DNA of 64,000 nucleotides from Acetivibrio cellulolyticus CD2 (GCF_000179595.2 NZ_JH556659.1:1057900-1121899), one strand, 5' to 3'. Counted from the first letter of the stretch, positions 1-9,744 are shown. Numbers and translations are program-made. Notes: generated by a model not told the origin, from the sequence alone.

Positions 1-708
1 TGCTATATAATCTCCGCCTGCTCCATAAATCCATGGTGCAAAGTTGTGCACAACGTTCCAGTCATTTTTACCTGGCATACCGAGTGCAGGTAATTTCTTG
101 CCATCAACTTCAACATTGTTCAATTTCTTCAAAGCAGCTTTGAAAGAATCCCAAGTATCGAAATCCTTTGTAGGATCTACGCCAGCTTTTTGACAAGCAT
201 CTGTTCTGTAGAATATTGCTCTTGTTTCGCAGAACCAAGGAGCAGCAGTCTTTTTGTCAGAACCCATAAGTCCAGCAGTTGCAAGAGTTGCATCTGAGAA
301 CTTAGTGAAGTCAACTTTATCAGTCAAATCTGCTAAAGCGTTCATGTAAGAAATAGCTCCAACCCAAGTTGTTCCAAGCTGTGTAACATCTGGTGCTTCA
401 CCGCTAGTAGCAGCAGCTGTGATCTTTGTCCAAGCTGAACCCCAGTCAATAACTGTAGGTGTGATTGTTACATCTGGATTAGCATCTTGGAATCCTTTAC
501 ATACTGACAACAAATCTTTGTCTGGTGCAGCACTGTTAGGCATTAACCAGAAATCAATTTTGCCAGTCAATTTAGCTGCTTCAGGAGCTTTTGTTGCTTC
601 ACTGCTAGTTGGAGCCGCTGATGGTTCCACCTTTTCATTCTTGTTACATGCTACAAAACTTAATGAGAATGATGAAATTAATAAGAATGCAATTACCTTT
701 TTTAGCAT
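1..708 (-). CDS. Sugar ABC transporter substrate-binding lipoprotein, C-terminus cut by window edge
   Basis: The first 236 residues are present and the frame stays open to base 1, so the gene continues outside the window. The N-terminus is a lipoprotein signal: KK, a hydrophobic stretch, then the lipobox FVAC with Cys21 as the lipidated residue. A Ser/Thr/Ala/Pro-rich linker follows, then a fold typical of family 1 extracellular solute-binding proteins (GKIDFWLMPN near 49, GEAPDV near 103, APWFCETRAIFYR near 155). The expected role is to capture a sugar or oligosaccharide outside the cell and deliver it to a permease pair; the permease genes are not visible here and should lie further left. 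The ATG is preceded by AAAGGGGG. The substrate cannot be told from sequence. Confidence 0.85.
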   Translation of the reverse strand, partial: MLKKVIAFLLISSFSLSFVACNKNEKVEPSAAPTSSEATKAPEAAKLTGKIDFWLMPNSAAPDKDLLSVCKGFQDANPDVTITPTVIDWGSAWTKITAAATSGEAPDVTQLGTTWVGAISYMNALADLTDKVDFTKFSDATLATAGLMGSDKKTAAPWFCETRAIFYRTDACQKAGVDPTKDFDTWDSFKAALKKLNNVEVDGKKLPALGMPGKNDWNVVHNFAPWIYGAGGDYIA

Positions 709-1328
709 AATTTTTTTTCCCCCTTTAATGATAATTAGATATTGCTTATACAATAAATTATATTATAAATTTATCCTCAAAAATACAACATGAAAAATTT
801 ACTATTTTTAAGCAATTTATTACGATATGACCAAAACACTCTCGTTTTTCTTTCAGATCGTCCGTTTTTTTCTCGGTTTCTCCATTTTTACACTTCTTAA
901 GTTTTCGTATTTTTACACACTTTACATATATTACTAATCACATCATAATTAATTTATAAACAAATTTAGCTGCCGCAACTAATTCAAACAAAGATTGCTT
1001 TTATACTTATTTTTGACACACATTACCGCATAATGGGTTTTTAGTAAAACATTGCATATATGTAATATTTCCCAACAGCATATACCAATGTCTATAACTT
1101 ACCCTTAATTAATCATAAAACCAAATCCTATGTTATGTCAAGTGCTGACAACACTTCATTCTTCACCTAAATAAAAAGACATTACCCCCCAAAAAATACA
1201 TAAGTAATGTCAATAAAGTGATTTATAACCCACACTTGGCTTTATAAAACAAGCTGAAGGCTTTTTTATCGTCAAATAGCCACTTTAGAAAAGTAATATT
1301 TTACCCGCGCTTGTTTTTACCTGGAGGA
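709..1328. other. Intergenic region upstream of the binding-protein gene and downstream of spoIVA
   Basis: This 620-base AT-rich stretch has no convincing gene. It holds the RBS of the binding-protein gene (about 719-727), a T-rich tract with several CTCGTTTTTC-like near-repeats (841-890), a loose inverted repeat GACATTAC/GTAATGTC (about 1178-1210), and a copy of a dispersed hairpin repeat at 1259-1300. No promoter stood out clearly enough to call. Confidence 0.6.
1259..1300 (+). repeat. Dispersed hairpin repeat, family 1, copy 1 (diverged)
   Basis: The copy contains GTCAAATAGCCAC, then AAAAGTAATAT, matching the better copy at 9811-9857. It lies about 30 bases beyond the spoIVA stop codon and may also serve as that gene's transcript end. 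Its left arm is degraded compared with copy 2. Confidence 0.5.
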
Positions 1329-2810
1329 TTAAAGTATAATACAAATTAAACCTCCGCTTCCCTCATTGATTATCTTTTGAAGCGTTTCCTGAAGTTTTAG
1401 CTGAGCATCTTCCGGCATTCTGTAAAGCTTATTCTGAAGTCCCTCACTTACCAACTCATGCAGAGACTTACCGAATATATTCGATTGCCAGAGCTTTTCA
1501 GGCTCATTTTCAAATTCTTTTAACAGATAATTTACCAATTCTTCAGATTGCTTTTCCGAACCAACCAAAGGGGCTATCTCTGTCTCAATATCAGCACGAA
1601 TCATGTGAATTGAAGGAGCACTTGCTCTAAGTTTTACCCCAAATCTGTTACCCTGCTTGACTATTTCAGGTTCTTCCAAAGAAAGCTCATCCATTTGCGG
1701 TGTCACAATTCCATAGCCTTTTAATTTAACCTCGTGAAGTGCAAATTGTACCTTCTCATACTCCTTCTTGATTTTTGCCATTTCCCTCATAAGACTGATA
1801 AGTTTATGCTCTCCTTCGATCTCCAGCCCTGTCATTTCGCTTAACACACTATAAAACAAACCATCTGTTTCACTGATATCAACTAAAGCACTTCCTGTGC
1901 CGAGATTTATTCTGTCAATCTGCGCTTTTTTGATGAACGTTTTATAATCTCCAAACCTGTTCATACTGCTTTTTATTTCCCTGATCTTTGTTATTCCGCT
2001 GAAAGATTCCTTAATTGAATTAATCAAGTCAACCTTCAACCAATGGTTGTCATCAAGACATTCAATCCATCTTGGAATATTTACACCTATTTCACTGATT
2101 GGGAATTCAAGGAGTACTCTTTCCATTATTCCGTTTAGATCTTCAATCCTTAGCTGTGCACAATTTGTTCCTATTACTGGAACTCCATACTTTTCTTCCA
2201 GTTCTAATCTAAGCTGTTCTGTTTCTTCGCTTGAAGGGTCCTTAGAATTCAAAACAATTACAAACGGTTTGTTTATACTCTTCAGTTCCTTTACCACTCG
2301 TTCTTCAGCTTCAACATAGTCTTCCCTGTCTATATCCGTAATGCTTCCATCTGTTGTAATCAAAAGCCCTATAGTTGAGTGTTCGTTTATTACCTTCTTT
2401 GTGCCAATTTCAGCCGCCTCAACAAAGGGTATTTGATGTTCGTACCATGGAGTGGATACCATTCTCGGTGTATCATTTTCCATATGTCCTAATGCACCTC
2501 TAACAAGGTATCCAACACAGTCTACCAACCTTACCTTAAACTGCACATTTTCATCAAGGACAATCTGAATTGCTTCATTCGGTACAAATTTGGGCTCTGT
2601 TGTCATTATTGTGCGCCCAGAAGCACTTTGTGGCAGTTCATCATTCGCCCTGTTCCTGGAGTACTCATTTTCAATGTTGGGCAAAACCAGCAAATCCATA
2701 AATCTTTTAATAAATGTTGATTTTCCAGTCCTTACAGGTCCTACAACACCTATATAAATGTCTCCTTGCGTCCTTTCTGATATTTGCTGGTATATATTGT
2801 ATTTTTCCAC
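1329..2810 (-). CDS. spoIVA: Stage IV sporulation protein A (spore coat morphogenetic ATPase)
   Basis: SpoIVA hydrolyses ATP and polymerises on the outer forespore membrane to form the base layer on which the coat assembles; it is also needed for cortex formation. The 493-residue product is close to the 492 of Bacillus subtilis. Walker A GPVRTGKS lies at 24-31, and the family landmarks TIMTTEPKFVPNEA, RLVDCVGY, STIGLLITTDGSI and the C-terminal EGSGGLICIIL are all present. The start is a GTG (2808-2810) giving MEKYNIYQ, 7-8 bases after GTAAGGGGGG; a longer reading frame exists upstream, but its extra residues are not family-like and run through the RBS. Mother-cell (SigE) control is expected from the family; no SigE promoter was seen with confidence. 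Confidence 0.97.
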   Translation of the reverse strand: MEKYNIYQQISERTQGDIYIGVVGPVRTGKSTFIKRFMDLLVLPNIENEYSRNRANDELPQSASGRTIMTTEPKFVPNEAIQIVLDENVQFKVRLVDCVGYLVRGALGHMENDTPRMVSTPWYEHQIPFVEAAEIGTKKVINEHSTIGLLITTDGSITDIDREDYVEAEERVVKELKSINKPFVIVLNSKDPSSEETEQLRLELEEKYGVPVIGTNCAQLRIEDLNGIMERVLLEFPISEIGVNIPRWIECLDDNHWLKVDLINSIKESFSGITKIREIKSSMNRFGDYKTFIKKAQIDRINLGTGSALVDISETDGLFYSVLSEMTGLEIEGEHKLISLMREMAKIKKEYEKVQFALHEVKLKGYGIVTPQMDELSLEEPEIVKQGNRFGVKLRASAPSIHMIRADIETEIAPLVGSEKQSEELVNYLLKEFENEPEKLWQSNIFGKSLHELVSEGLQNKLYRMPEDAQLKLQETLQKIINEGSGGLICIIL

Positions 2811-3142
2811 CCGCAAACCCCCCTTACTTTTATTTGAAACTATCAATGGCAAAACAATTCACCCAAAACTTAAGCCAGCACTTTAAGAGTTGTGGAAATA
2901 TCCCCCAAAATACTGCTTTTAGTTTATAAAAATACAACTTAAGTTTTAAGTACTAGTACCCTTATCAATATAAATATATTTTCTGTTATGTTTTATTATT
3001 ACAAAAAGGACAAAAAAAATATGAACCGGTAATCTTATCATTTTTACCGGTCCATATTTGAAAAGTTTTTAAAGCAAATGTCCTAAAACTGAATGGTGCT
3101 ATATTATCCCAATATTTACTTACTAATATTTAAGTTTCATTT
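2811..3142. other. Intergenic region between gpsA and spoIVA
   Basis: These 332 bases hold the upstream region of spoIVA (strong RBS AAGGGGGG beside its GTG) and, nearer gpsA, a rho-independent terminator. Nothing else gene-like was seen, apart from a short palindrome GTACTAGTAC near 2950. Confidence 0.55.
3012..3057 (-). terminator. Terminator after gpsA
   Basis: A 14-base stem with one mismatch (ATATGAACCGGTAA against TTACCGGTCCATAT) is followed on the minus strand by a run of seven T's. It lies about 85 bases beyond the gpsA stop and separates the der-plsY-gpsA transcript from spoIVA. Confidence 0.85.
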
Positions 3143-4165
3143 TTACATCCAAACACTTTCATCCAACACTTCAACTTCATTCTTTTTATCCCGCATCATT
3201 AAGTCTGCAACAGCCTGTTTTGCATTTTTTTGATTGAACAATACATTATACGCCTCAGTTGTAATAGGCATTATTATCTCTTTTTTCTTCGCAAGTTCGA
3301 AAGCTGCTTTAGTGGTTGTAACACCCTCTACAACCATTTTTACTTCATTCACTGCCTCCTGCAACGTTTTCCCCTGCCCGATTAAGATCCCGGCACGTCT
3401 GTTCCTGCTGTGCATACTTGTACAGGTCACAATCAGGTCACCAATTCCGGCAAGCCCTGCAAAAGTTTCCCTCCTTGCCCCCATAGAAACACCCAGTCTT
3501 GTTATTTCTGCAATTCCACGGGTCATCAAAGCAGCCTTTGTATTGTCACCAAACCCAAGTCCATCCGATATTCCTGCACAAAGTGCTATAGAATTTTTCA
3601 AGGCTCCTCCAAGTTCTACTCCTGTTATATCTGAGTTTGTATATACTCTGAACTTTGGAGACATAAAAATATCCTGTATAAACTCCGCTGCCTTTAGGTT
3701 ATTCGATGCCGCAACAACCGTTGTAGGTATATCCCTTGCTACCTCTTCAGCATGACTCGGACCTGATAGGGCAACTACTTCACACTGAGGCATCTCCTCT
3801 TTTATAACTTCCGAAAGTCTAAGACCTGTGCTCTCTTCAATACCCTTTGAACAAGATACCACTATCATTCCGTTCTTTATATGTTTTGATATATCCTTTG
3901 CGTTGGCTCTTATCGTCTGCGAAGGTATAACCATTACAATTGCATCAGCGCCGCTTATTGCCTCTTCAACATCGTTAGTGGCCAATACCCCATCAGGAAT
4001 TAGAACACCGGGAAGTTTATCAATATGTTCCCTCACGTTATTAATCATATCTACTTCTTCTTTGAAGACTGACCACATTTTAACGCTATGCCCAACTTTT
4101 GAGAGCGATATCGAAAGCGCAGTCCCCCAACTTCCAGCTCCAATAATAGCTATATTTCTATTCAT
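3143..4165 (-). CDS. gpsA: NAD(P)-dependent glycerol-3-phosphate dehydrogenase
   Basis: GpsA reduces dihydroxyacetone phosphate to sn-glycerol 3-phosphate, the backbone for phospholipids, in the cytoplasm. The 340-residue product opens with the Rossmann motif GAGSWGTAL (9-17). It carries the family motifs GGALKNS and GDNTKAALMTRG around the catalytic lysine, and FAGLAGIGDLIVTC near 255. The ATG at 4163-4165 is chosen because AGGGGG lies just before it; the frame can be extended upstream, but the extra residues overlap plsY and are not conserved. The start is 10 bases after the plsY stop. Together with plsY it makes a two-step supply line for lysophosphatidic acid. Confidence 0.96.
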   Translation of the reverse strand: MNRNIAIIGAGSWGTALSISLSKVGHSVKMWSVFKEEVDMINNVREHIDKLPGVLIPDGVLATNDVEEAISGADAIVMVIPSQTIRANAKDISKHIKNGMIVVSCSKGIEESTGLRLSEVIKEEMPQCEVVALSGPSHAEEVARDIPTTVVAASNNLKAAEFIQDIFMSPKFRVYTNSDITGVELGGALKNSIALCAGISDGLGFGDNTKAALMTRGIAEITRLGVSMGARRETFAGLAGIGDLIVTCTSMHSRNRRAGILIGQGKTLQEAVNEVKMVVEGVTTTKAAFELAKKKEIIMPITTEAYNVLFNQKNAKQAVADLMMRDKKNEVEVLDESVWM

Positions 4166-4175
4166 AACAATCCCC

Positions 4176-4838
4176 CTAACCTTCTGTTTTCTTTTTTGAA
4201 CCAAATTTTGACTCAGTTCCATTTATTAGCCTAACAATATTCTGATTATGTCTGGCTATCGCAAGTATAGCTACAAATGCTGCAAATATGACAAACACCG
4301 CATTTGTGTAAAATATAGCTATAAAAACAGGAAACAGCGCAGAACCAATTATTGATCCAAGAGAAACATATCTGGTTATTGCAACTATAACAACAAATAT
4401 TCCAAGTAATACCAGACCTATGTACGGAGCAGTCATCATTACAACTGAAAATGTCGTCAGTATTCCCTTTCCGCCCTTGAACCCGAAATATAACGGCCAG
4501 TTATGTCCTAAAATAGCACCTAACCCGCCAAAAAACATCCCCACATTCCACGGGATATCAATAGATGATACTAAACTGGCAATCTGTATATCCTTTAAGA
4601 TATAATATCCTATTAGGCAAGATAAAACACCTTTTAATATATCTCCTAAAATAACAAAGAGTGCGGCTACCTTGCCAATGGTTCTCATTGTGTTGGTCAG
4701 CCCGGCATTCCCACTTCCGTGTTTTCTGACATCTACTCCATAAAATTTGCCTACTATAAGCGATGTATTTGCACTTCCCAGCAAATACCCTATCAGCAAA
4801 GCTAAAAAGACCTTAACAAATACATCCACAACGATCAC
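4176..4838 (-). CDS. plsY: Acyl-phosphate:glycerol-3-phosphate acyltransferase
   Basis: PlsY is an integral membrane enzyme that acylates glycerol 3-phosphate from acyl-phosphate, the first committed step of phospholipid synthesis in bacteria of this type. The 220-residue protein has several hydrophobic segments and the three family signatures: [11 protein letters not shown] near 21, [13 protein letters not shown] near 40, and [15 protein letters not shown] near 111. Its start overlaps the end of der by 4 bases and gpsA follows 10 bases downstream, so the three genes are likely co-transcribed. No plsX is present in this window. Confidence 0.96.
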   Translation of the reverse strand: MIVVDVFVKVFLALLIGYLLGSANTSLIVGKFYGVDVRKHGSGNAGLTNTMRTIGKVAALFVILGDILKGVLSCLIGYYILKDIQIASLVSSIDIPWNVGMFFGGLGAILGHNWPLYFGFKGGKGILTTFSVVMMTAPYIGLVLLGIFVVIVAITRYVSLGSIIGSALFPVFIAIFYTNAVFVIFAAFVAILAIARHNQNIVRLINGTESKFGSKKKTEG

Positions 4839-6157
4839 TCCCTGTCTTTCTCTCTAAGCATGAACCTTATTGGTGTTCCTTCAAATCCAAAGCTCTTTCT
4901 AAGCTGGTTTTCCAAATACCTTTCATAGGAATAATGCATCAGTTCAATACTGTTTATAAACAACACAAATGTTGGTGGCTTTACACTAGCCTGAGTCATA
5001 TAATAAATTTTGAGTCTCTTACCTTTATCAGATGGTGGCTGAACCATTGCAGTAGCTTCATTAAGCAAATCATTGAGCACACCGGTTGAAACTCTTAATG
5101 CAGACTGGTTGGCAACAAATTTTGTGAGTTCGAAAACTTTATTTACACGTTGCCCACTCTTTGCAGATATAAACATAACTGGCGCATATAACATGAACCC
5201 TAGCTTTTCAAGCACTGTTTTACGATATTCTTCCAAAGTGCCCGTATTTTTCTCCACCAAGTCCCATTTATTCACCACAACAATTGAGGCTTTTCCCTGC
5301 TCATGAGCATATCCTGCGATCTTTGTATCCTGCTCTGTAACCCCTTCTTCAGCATCAATCATTATAAGGCACACATCCGCCCTTTCAATAGCGGTCCACG
5401 ACCTTATAGTGCTATACCTTTCGATATTCTCGTTTATCTTACTTTGTCTTCTAATACCTGCAGTATCTATAAAGACAAATTTGCCTTCTTCATTTTCTAC
5501 ATACGTATCAATAGCATCCCTTGTAGTTCCAGGTATATCGCTTACTATAACCCTATCCTCACCTAAAACCTTGTTTATGAGAGAGGATTTACCCGCATTC
5601 GGCTTTCCGATAACAGCTACTTTTATGACTTCTTCATCATATTCTTCTTCTGTCTCGTCAGGGAAATATTTGTAGATTTCATCCAGCAAATCCCCCATTC
5701 CAAGTCCGTGAATCGAAGAAACTGTCATTAAATCTCCAATCCCTAAGTTATAAAACTCATATACTTCAGCCGGAAGTTCCCCAACCCTGTCAACCTTATT
5801 TACAACAAGGATAACAGGCTTTTTAGATTTTCTCAAAAGAGTAGCAACCTCATTGTCCGAGGCAGTAAGACCATCTTTCCTATCAACCATGAATACAATT
5901 ACATTAGCAGTTTCTATAGCTATTTCAGCCTGACTCTTCATCTGCTGCATAATTTTATCCTCTGAATATGGTTCTATACCTCCAGTATCTATGAGAGTAA
6001 ACTTTCTGTTTCTCCATTCAACTTCTGTATATATCCTATCTCTTGTAACACCAGGTGTATCTTCTACTATTGATATTCTTCTTCCTGCAAGATAATTAAA
6101 AAAAGTTGATTTTCCTACATTTGGCCTTCCAACAATTGCAACTACCGGTTTAGGCAA
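4835..6157 (-). CDS. der: Ribosome-assembly GTPase Der (EngA)
   Basis: Der is an essential double GTPase that acts in maturation of the 50S ribosomal subunit. The 440-residue product has two G domains in tandem: the first with GRPNVGKST (10-18) and NKVD, the second with GKPNAGKSS near 183 and NKWD. A C-terminal KH-like domain ends in RFMLREK. The start is taken as TTG at 6155-6157 ([10 protein letters not shown]), 6 bases after GGAGGGG. An in-frame TTG five codons earlier is part of that RBS and is rejected. Its stop overlaps the plsY start. Confidence 0.95.
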   Translation of the reverse strand: MPKPVVAIVGRPNVGKSTFFNYLAGRRISIVEDTPGVTRDRIYTEVEWRNRKFTLIDTGGIEPYSEDKIMQQMKSQAEIAIETANVIVFMVDRKDGLTASDNEVATLLRKSKKPVILVVNKVDRVGELPAEVYEFYNLGIGDLMTVSSIHGLGMGDLLDEIYKYFPDETEEEYDEEVIKVAVIGKPNAGKSSLINKVLGEDRVIVSDIPGTTRDAIDTYVENEEGKFVFIDTAGIRRQSKINENIERYSTIRSWTAIERADVCLIMIDAEEGVTEQDTKIAGYAHEQGKASIVVVNKWDLVEKNTGTLEEYRKTVLEKLGFMLYAPVMFISAKSGQRVNKVFELTKFVANQSALRVSTGVLNDLLNEATAMVQPPSDKGKRLKIYYMTQASVKPPTFVLFINSIELMHYSYERYLENQLRKSFGFEGTPIRFMLREKDRE

Positions 6158-6195
6158 AATATTCCCCTCCAATTATACTTTTACATTCTCGTATA

Positions 6196-7518
6196 TTATA
6201 AAGTTTTTCCCACTATTTTCTCAATAAAATCTTTACCACTATTTTCAACAATAATTATTTTAATATTTAATTTTTCTTCAAGATCACTCACACTGTAATC
6301 ATCAAGGAAAATCTGTTCACCCGACCTCAGCATTGATCTTGAAATTAACAGCTCGCTTCCCAGTTCCTTGTCATTTAACTGTTCATATATATCTTGCCCT
6401 GTAAGTAAACCTGTTACTGTAACATTTTTCCCAAAAAAACTATTTTCTATTTTATAAATATTAATTTTCAATTTTTTGTATTTATCTTCAAGTGTTTCCG
6501 ACATCTCCCTTATATATTCATAAGAAGAAACTCCTGTAGCTATACTAACGCTTCTTAACTCAAGCAGTTCATAATCAATTTCTTCAAGGCATTCTAAAAA
6601 CTCCTGCTTTAATTGAGCAATTAATCCGACTCCATTTTCAATCTGAGGGAAATCCTCATATGCCTCATAATCTGGAAGCTTCTCTCCTGACATAATATAA
6701 AATTCATCAGCAATATATGTAATCCTGGAACCATACTTCTTTAGAAAAGTTCTCTGCCAGCCTTCCACCTGCTTTATTACCTTTAAGGATGAATCCATAT
6801 CATAAGGCTTTAGAGAACTGAGCCCTTCCCTATATCTTGTAATGCCCACTGGAACGATAGAAATACTATTAACCCCCGGATAAAGAGATGCCAGTTCACT
6901 AATCGACCTGTCAAGCTCCTCCCCGTCATTAATTCCCGCACATAAAACTATCTGACAGTTGACTTCAATTCCGCCATCAATCAGCTTTTGTATCTTTAGC
7001 ATGACGTCACCGGCATTTTTATTTTTAAGCATTAATACTCTAAGGTCGGGATTTGTAGTATGAACAGACACATTGATAGGAGACATTCTATACTTTATTA
7101 TCCTGTCTATATCATCAAAACTCATATTTGTAAGAGTAACATAATTACCCATAAAAAATGAAAGTCTGGAATCATCATCCTTAAAGTAGAGAGTATCCCT
7201 CATACCTTTGGGAAGTTGGTCAATAAAGCAAAAAATACACTTATTCATGCAGCTTTTCGCTTCATCAATCATCAGGCTCTCAAATTCAATTCCAAGATCT
7301 TCATACTCTTCTTTCTCAATTTCTACTTCCCATATTTCGCCATCTCGCTTCGAGATCTCAATTAACAAATTTTCTTCTGTAATCAAAAATCTGTAATCAA
7401 AAATATCTCGTATTTTTTCACCGTTTATACTTAAGATTGCGTCCCCTGCCTCAATTCCGGCTTCTTCTGCAATGCTTCCTGGCAAAACACTCTTCACAGG
7501 TATAATCTGTTCTTTCAA
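6196..7518 (-). CDS. DUF512 radical SAM protein with N-terminal PDZ-like domain
   Basis: The 440-residue protein starts with a PDZ-like segment (about 5-60, GSIAEEAGIEAGDAILSING). An iron-sulfur cluster motif follows with Cys90, Cys94 and Cys97 (CMNKCIFCF), and the DUF512 region forms the C-terminal half. Radical SAM activity is inferred from the CX3CX2C spacing. The family is widespread in Clostridia beside der, and its substrate is not known to me. The start is TTG, placed after GGAGGT with a 5-base spacer; no better start exists. It lies 38 bases before der and is probably in the same transcript. Confidence 0.85.
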   Translation of the reverse strand: MKEQIIPVKSVLPGSIAEEAGIEAGDAILSINGEKIRDIFDYRFLITEENLLIEISKRDGEIWEVEIEKEEYEDLGIEFESLMIDEAKSCMNKCIFCFIDQLPKGMRDTLYFKDDDSRLSFFMGNYVTLTNMSFDDIDRIIKYRMSPINVSVHTTNPDLRVLMLKNKNAGDVMLKIQKLIDGGIEVNCQIVLCAGINDGEELDRSISELASLYPGVNSISIVPVGITRYREGLSSLKPYDMDSSLKVIKQVEGWQRTFLKKYGSRITYIADEFYIMSGEKLPDYEAYEDFPQIENGVGLIAQLKQEFLECLEEIDYELLELRSVSIATGVSSYEYIREMSETLEDKYKKLKINIYKIENSFFGKNVTVTGLLTGQDIYEQLNDKELGSELLISRSMLRSGEQIFLDDYSVSDLEEKLNIKIIIVENSGKDFIEKIVGKTL

Positions 7519-7620
7519 AAGTTACCTCCGAATATACTCTAAAAAAGAGGCTTATTTTTTCTCATAATAAATAAAAATCTTTAGGGTATTTAGCCCCACC
7601 TGATTTTAATACACTTGTTA

Positions 7621-7681
7621 AATAAATTTTCCTAGTAAAAAGCAGCAGTATAAACTGCTGCTTTTTACTAAAATTTATTTA
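7621..7681 (-). terminator. Very long terminator hairpin overlapping the rpmF stop codon
   Basis: The inner stem is a perfect 16 bp (TAGTAAAAAGCAGCAG with its complement) with loop TATAAA. An outer stem of 11 bp (AAATAAATTTT) continues it after a CC bulge, for about 27 pairs in all. The right arm reaches into the rpmF TAA codon. Both sides carry T/A runs, so it could stop transcription in either direction. Confidence 0.85.
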
Positions 7682-7858
7682 GGATCCAACTTTAATAACC
7701 TCTTTACCATCATAAAAACCGCATTGCTTACAAACTCTGTGAGGCATCTTTAGATCGTGACACTGCGGACACTCTACCAAATTAGGTGCCGATAACTTCC
7801 AGTGAGCTCTTCTACTACCTGTTCTTGCCTTAGACCATTTACGTTTTGGATTTGCCAT
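7679..7858 (-). CDS. rpmF: 50S ribosomal protein L32
   Basis: A 59-residue ribosomal protein with the standard opening MANPKRKWSKARTGSRRAHW and a zinc ribbon made of Cys30, Cys33, Cys43 and Cys46, i.e. the zinc-containing (C+) form. The ATG at 7856-7858 follows AGGAGGTG at normal spacing; an upstream GTG in frame lies at the RBS edge and is rejected. It follows yceD by 58 bases, the usual bacterial yceD-rpmF pair. A very strong hairpin starts at its stop codon. Confidence 0.97.
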   Translation of the reverse strand: MANPKRKWSKARTGSRRAHWKLSAPNLVECPQCHDLKMPHRVCKQCGFYDGKEVIKVGS

Positions 7859-7916
7859 GTATAACACACCTCCTCATCACCATACAAACGTCACTTGTAT
7901 ATAAATTAAGTAATTT

Positions 7917-8414
7917 CTAATTTTTAAAGAAATCCTTAAGAGCTTCCATACGAGGGTCTAATTCCTCCTTGCTGCAGCTGCATGTCTCATTATTAAGATC
8001 AGTACCGCACTCCGGGCATAAACCTTTGCAGTCTTCGCTACATATCTGCTTAGCAGGGAGATTTAAGATTATATTATCTTTCAAAACCTTATCAAGCACA
8101 ATGACTTTATCTGTATATTCATAACTGTCATCGTCCTTGATTTGCCCCTCTTCAGCAAACTCTTCCTTAAGGTCTGCTTCTACTAATGACCTGACATCAT
8201 TTAAACATCTTGAGCACTTAACCACGTACCCGGTCGTAAAATGCCCCTCCAGTTTCACAATGCCGCCCATATTCGTAAATCTGCATTTGAACTTGACAGG
8301 TGAATCAAAAATAAATTCGTCACCTAATGCTGTAAAGTCTTCAAGCACTTCTTCAAGCTCAACATCTAACGATGCTCCATTTACCTTAAGTATATTTGAT
8401 ATATCAACCTTCAT
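7917..8414 (-). CDS. yceD: YceD/DUF177 family protein
   Basis: The 165-residue protein belongs to the DUF177 (YceD) family, which is almost always encoded before rpmF and is linked to large-subunit rRNA accumulation or processing in other organisms. It has two Cys clusters: CSRC near 67, and a C-terminal set CSEDCKGLCPECG followed by CSCS that could bind zinc. The ATG at 8412-8414 (MKVDISNIL) has the RBS AAGAGGTG. A longer frame of 22 more codons lies across the promoter and is not used. A consensus promoter lies just upstream. Confidence 0.9.
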   Translation of the reverse strand: MKVDISNILKVNGASLDVELEEVLEDFTALGDEFIFDSPVKFKCRFTNMGGIVKLEGHFTTGYVVKCSRCLNDVRSLVEADLKEEFAEEGQIKDDDSYEYTDKVIVLDKVLKDNIILNLPAKQICSEDCKGLCPECGTDLNNETCSCSKEELDPRMEALKDFFKN

Positions 8415-8442
8415 ATAGTCACCTCTTAAACCGACAGAAAAT

Positions 8443-8471
8443 ATTATACTAACTAATGAAACTTTTGTCAA
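8443..8471 (-). promoter_or_regulatory. Consensus SigA promoter for yceD-rpmF
   Basis: On the minus strand TTGACA, a 17-base spacer and TATAAT are all perfect matches, about 30 bases before the yceD start. Confidence 0.88.
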
Positions 8472-8514
8472 TAACGACACATAAGGAATTTTTCAGTTAT
8501 AGTGATTTCCCAAA

Positions 8515-9744
8515 TCAACTTTCTCTTTTATTTAGTCTATTAATCCCACCCTTAAGCATTTCACTCATTATAGCAAGTATAAAAAATACTAAACCCATTA
8601 AAATCAATACCAGCAAAGGAATAACAACCGAGCCAATTCCCAAGTTTGCATTTACAGTGTTTTTGAGTCCACTCACTACCCAATATTGAGGAAAAAACAT
8701 AGCCAGCTTCTGCATAAACTCAGGAACAAGTTCTAATGGCCAGTAACATCCAGAAAGCATTGATGTGGTTACAATCACTATAGATCCATATGCTCCCAAC
8801 TGAGCATTAGTTTTCACTAACGTTGCTAAAAGAATTCCGAGTCCTGTCACACATAAAAGATATACACTGAATATAAGAAAATTCGAGAAAAGGGAATCTC
8901 CCCAATCAACTCCCATTACAAATTTACCAAACAGCATCAGTATTGCTATCTGAGACCACCCTTTAAGAAATTCTCCTATAACCTTACCAAGCATTACCGT
9001 AGTTCTGCTTGTTGGAGTTGTATTTAATCTATTCCATGTATAATTTTTCTTTTCCTCCAGTATATCTCCTATACCAAACACAACAGAAAACATAATAAAC
9101 ATAACCACTATACCAATTATACTACTATTTTTTGCGTTATAATCGGTACTCTGAGTATCACCTGAAACTCTTGTCTCCCTAACGGAAATAATGGGTGCTT
9201 TTGCAAGCTCATTATCCATTTTTTCTGCAAACTTTGAAATTACTATTCCCTCATTTTCAGCGCTTATGTTTCCAATCTTATCCACTACATAACGTGCTGT
9301 AATATCAGACATACGCATCTTACTAAAAGCTTCATTCCACACTCCTTCTACTGCTCCATAATCGGCCGATGCAGGGAGCTTTAACAGCTGCATTTCAGGT
9401 TTTTTCCCAGCTAAAACCTTATCTTCAAAGCCATCCGGAATTATAAATCCCATTTCAACAGAGGCATTTCTGACACTTTCAGTCAGTTCATCCTCTTTCA
9501 TCTCCACTACTCTGATGGTATCATTCTTTCCAAATCTTTCCATAAGCTCAGCTACCATTTCACTGTTATCGTAATTAACAATTCCCACAGGAATTTTGGA
9601 TTTTTCAGTTGATTCTCCTGTATTGCCATATGCCAATCCAATAAAAAAGATTACCAGCACCGGCAGCACTATCATGAGAATCAAAGCTGCCTTATTCCTC
9701 AAAAGCTTTATAAAATCATATTTCACAATACTTAGTATTCTCAT
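8515..9744 (-). CDS. ABC-2 type transporter permease (LnrN-like)
   Basis: The 409-residue membrane protein has one N-terminal transmembrane segment (about 20-42), a long extracytoplasmic domain (about 45-210), then five or six membrane helices, the layout of ABC-2 permeases in drug-export systems such as YhfP/Lnr types. It is the last gene of a set encoding a lipoprotein, an ATPase and two related permeases. AGGAGGG precedes the ATG. Together with the other permease it should form the membrane pore. The exported compound cannot be read from sequence; amphipathic antibiotics or lipids are the best guess from relatives. Confidence 0.82.
   Translation of the reverse strand: MRILSIVKYDFIKLLRNKAALILMIVLPVLVIFFIGLAYGNTGESTEKSKIPVGIVNYDNSEMVAELMERFGKNDTIRVVEMKEDELTESVRNASVEMGFIIPDGFEDKVLAGKKPEMQLLKLPASADYGAVEGVWNEAFSKMRMSDITARYVVDKIGNISAENEGIVISKFAEKMDNELAKAPIISVRETRVSGDTQSTDYNAKNSSIIGIVVMFIMFSVVFGIGDILEEKKNYTWNRLNTTPTSRTTVMLGKVIGEFLKGWSQIAILMLFGKFVMGVDWGDSLFSNFLIFSVYLLCVTGLGILLATLVKTNAQLGAYGSIVIVTTSMLSGCYWPLELVPEFMQKLAMFFPQYWVVSGLKNTVNANLGIGSVVIPLLVLILMGLVFFILAIMSEMLKGGINRLNKRES

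Noticed and set aside
3234-3755. Long open frame on the + strand (173 codons) across gpsA
   Set aside because: It is antisense to a perfectly conserved gene, has no RBS and reads as low-complexity hydrophobic sequence; a shadow frame.
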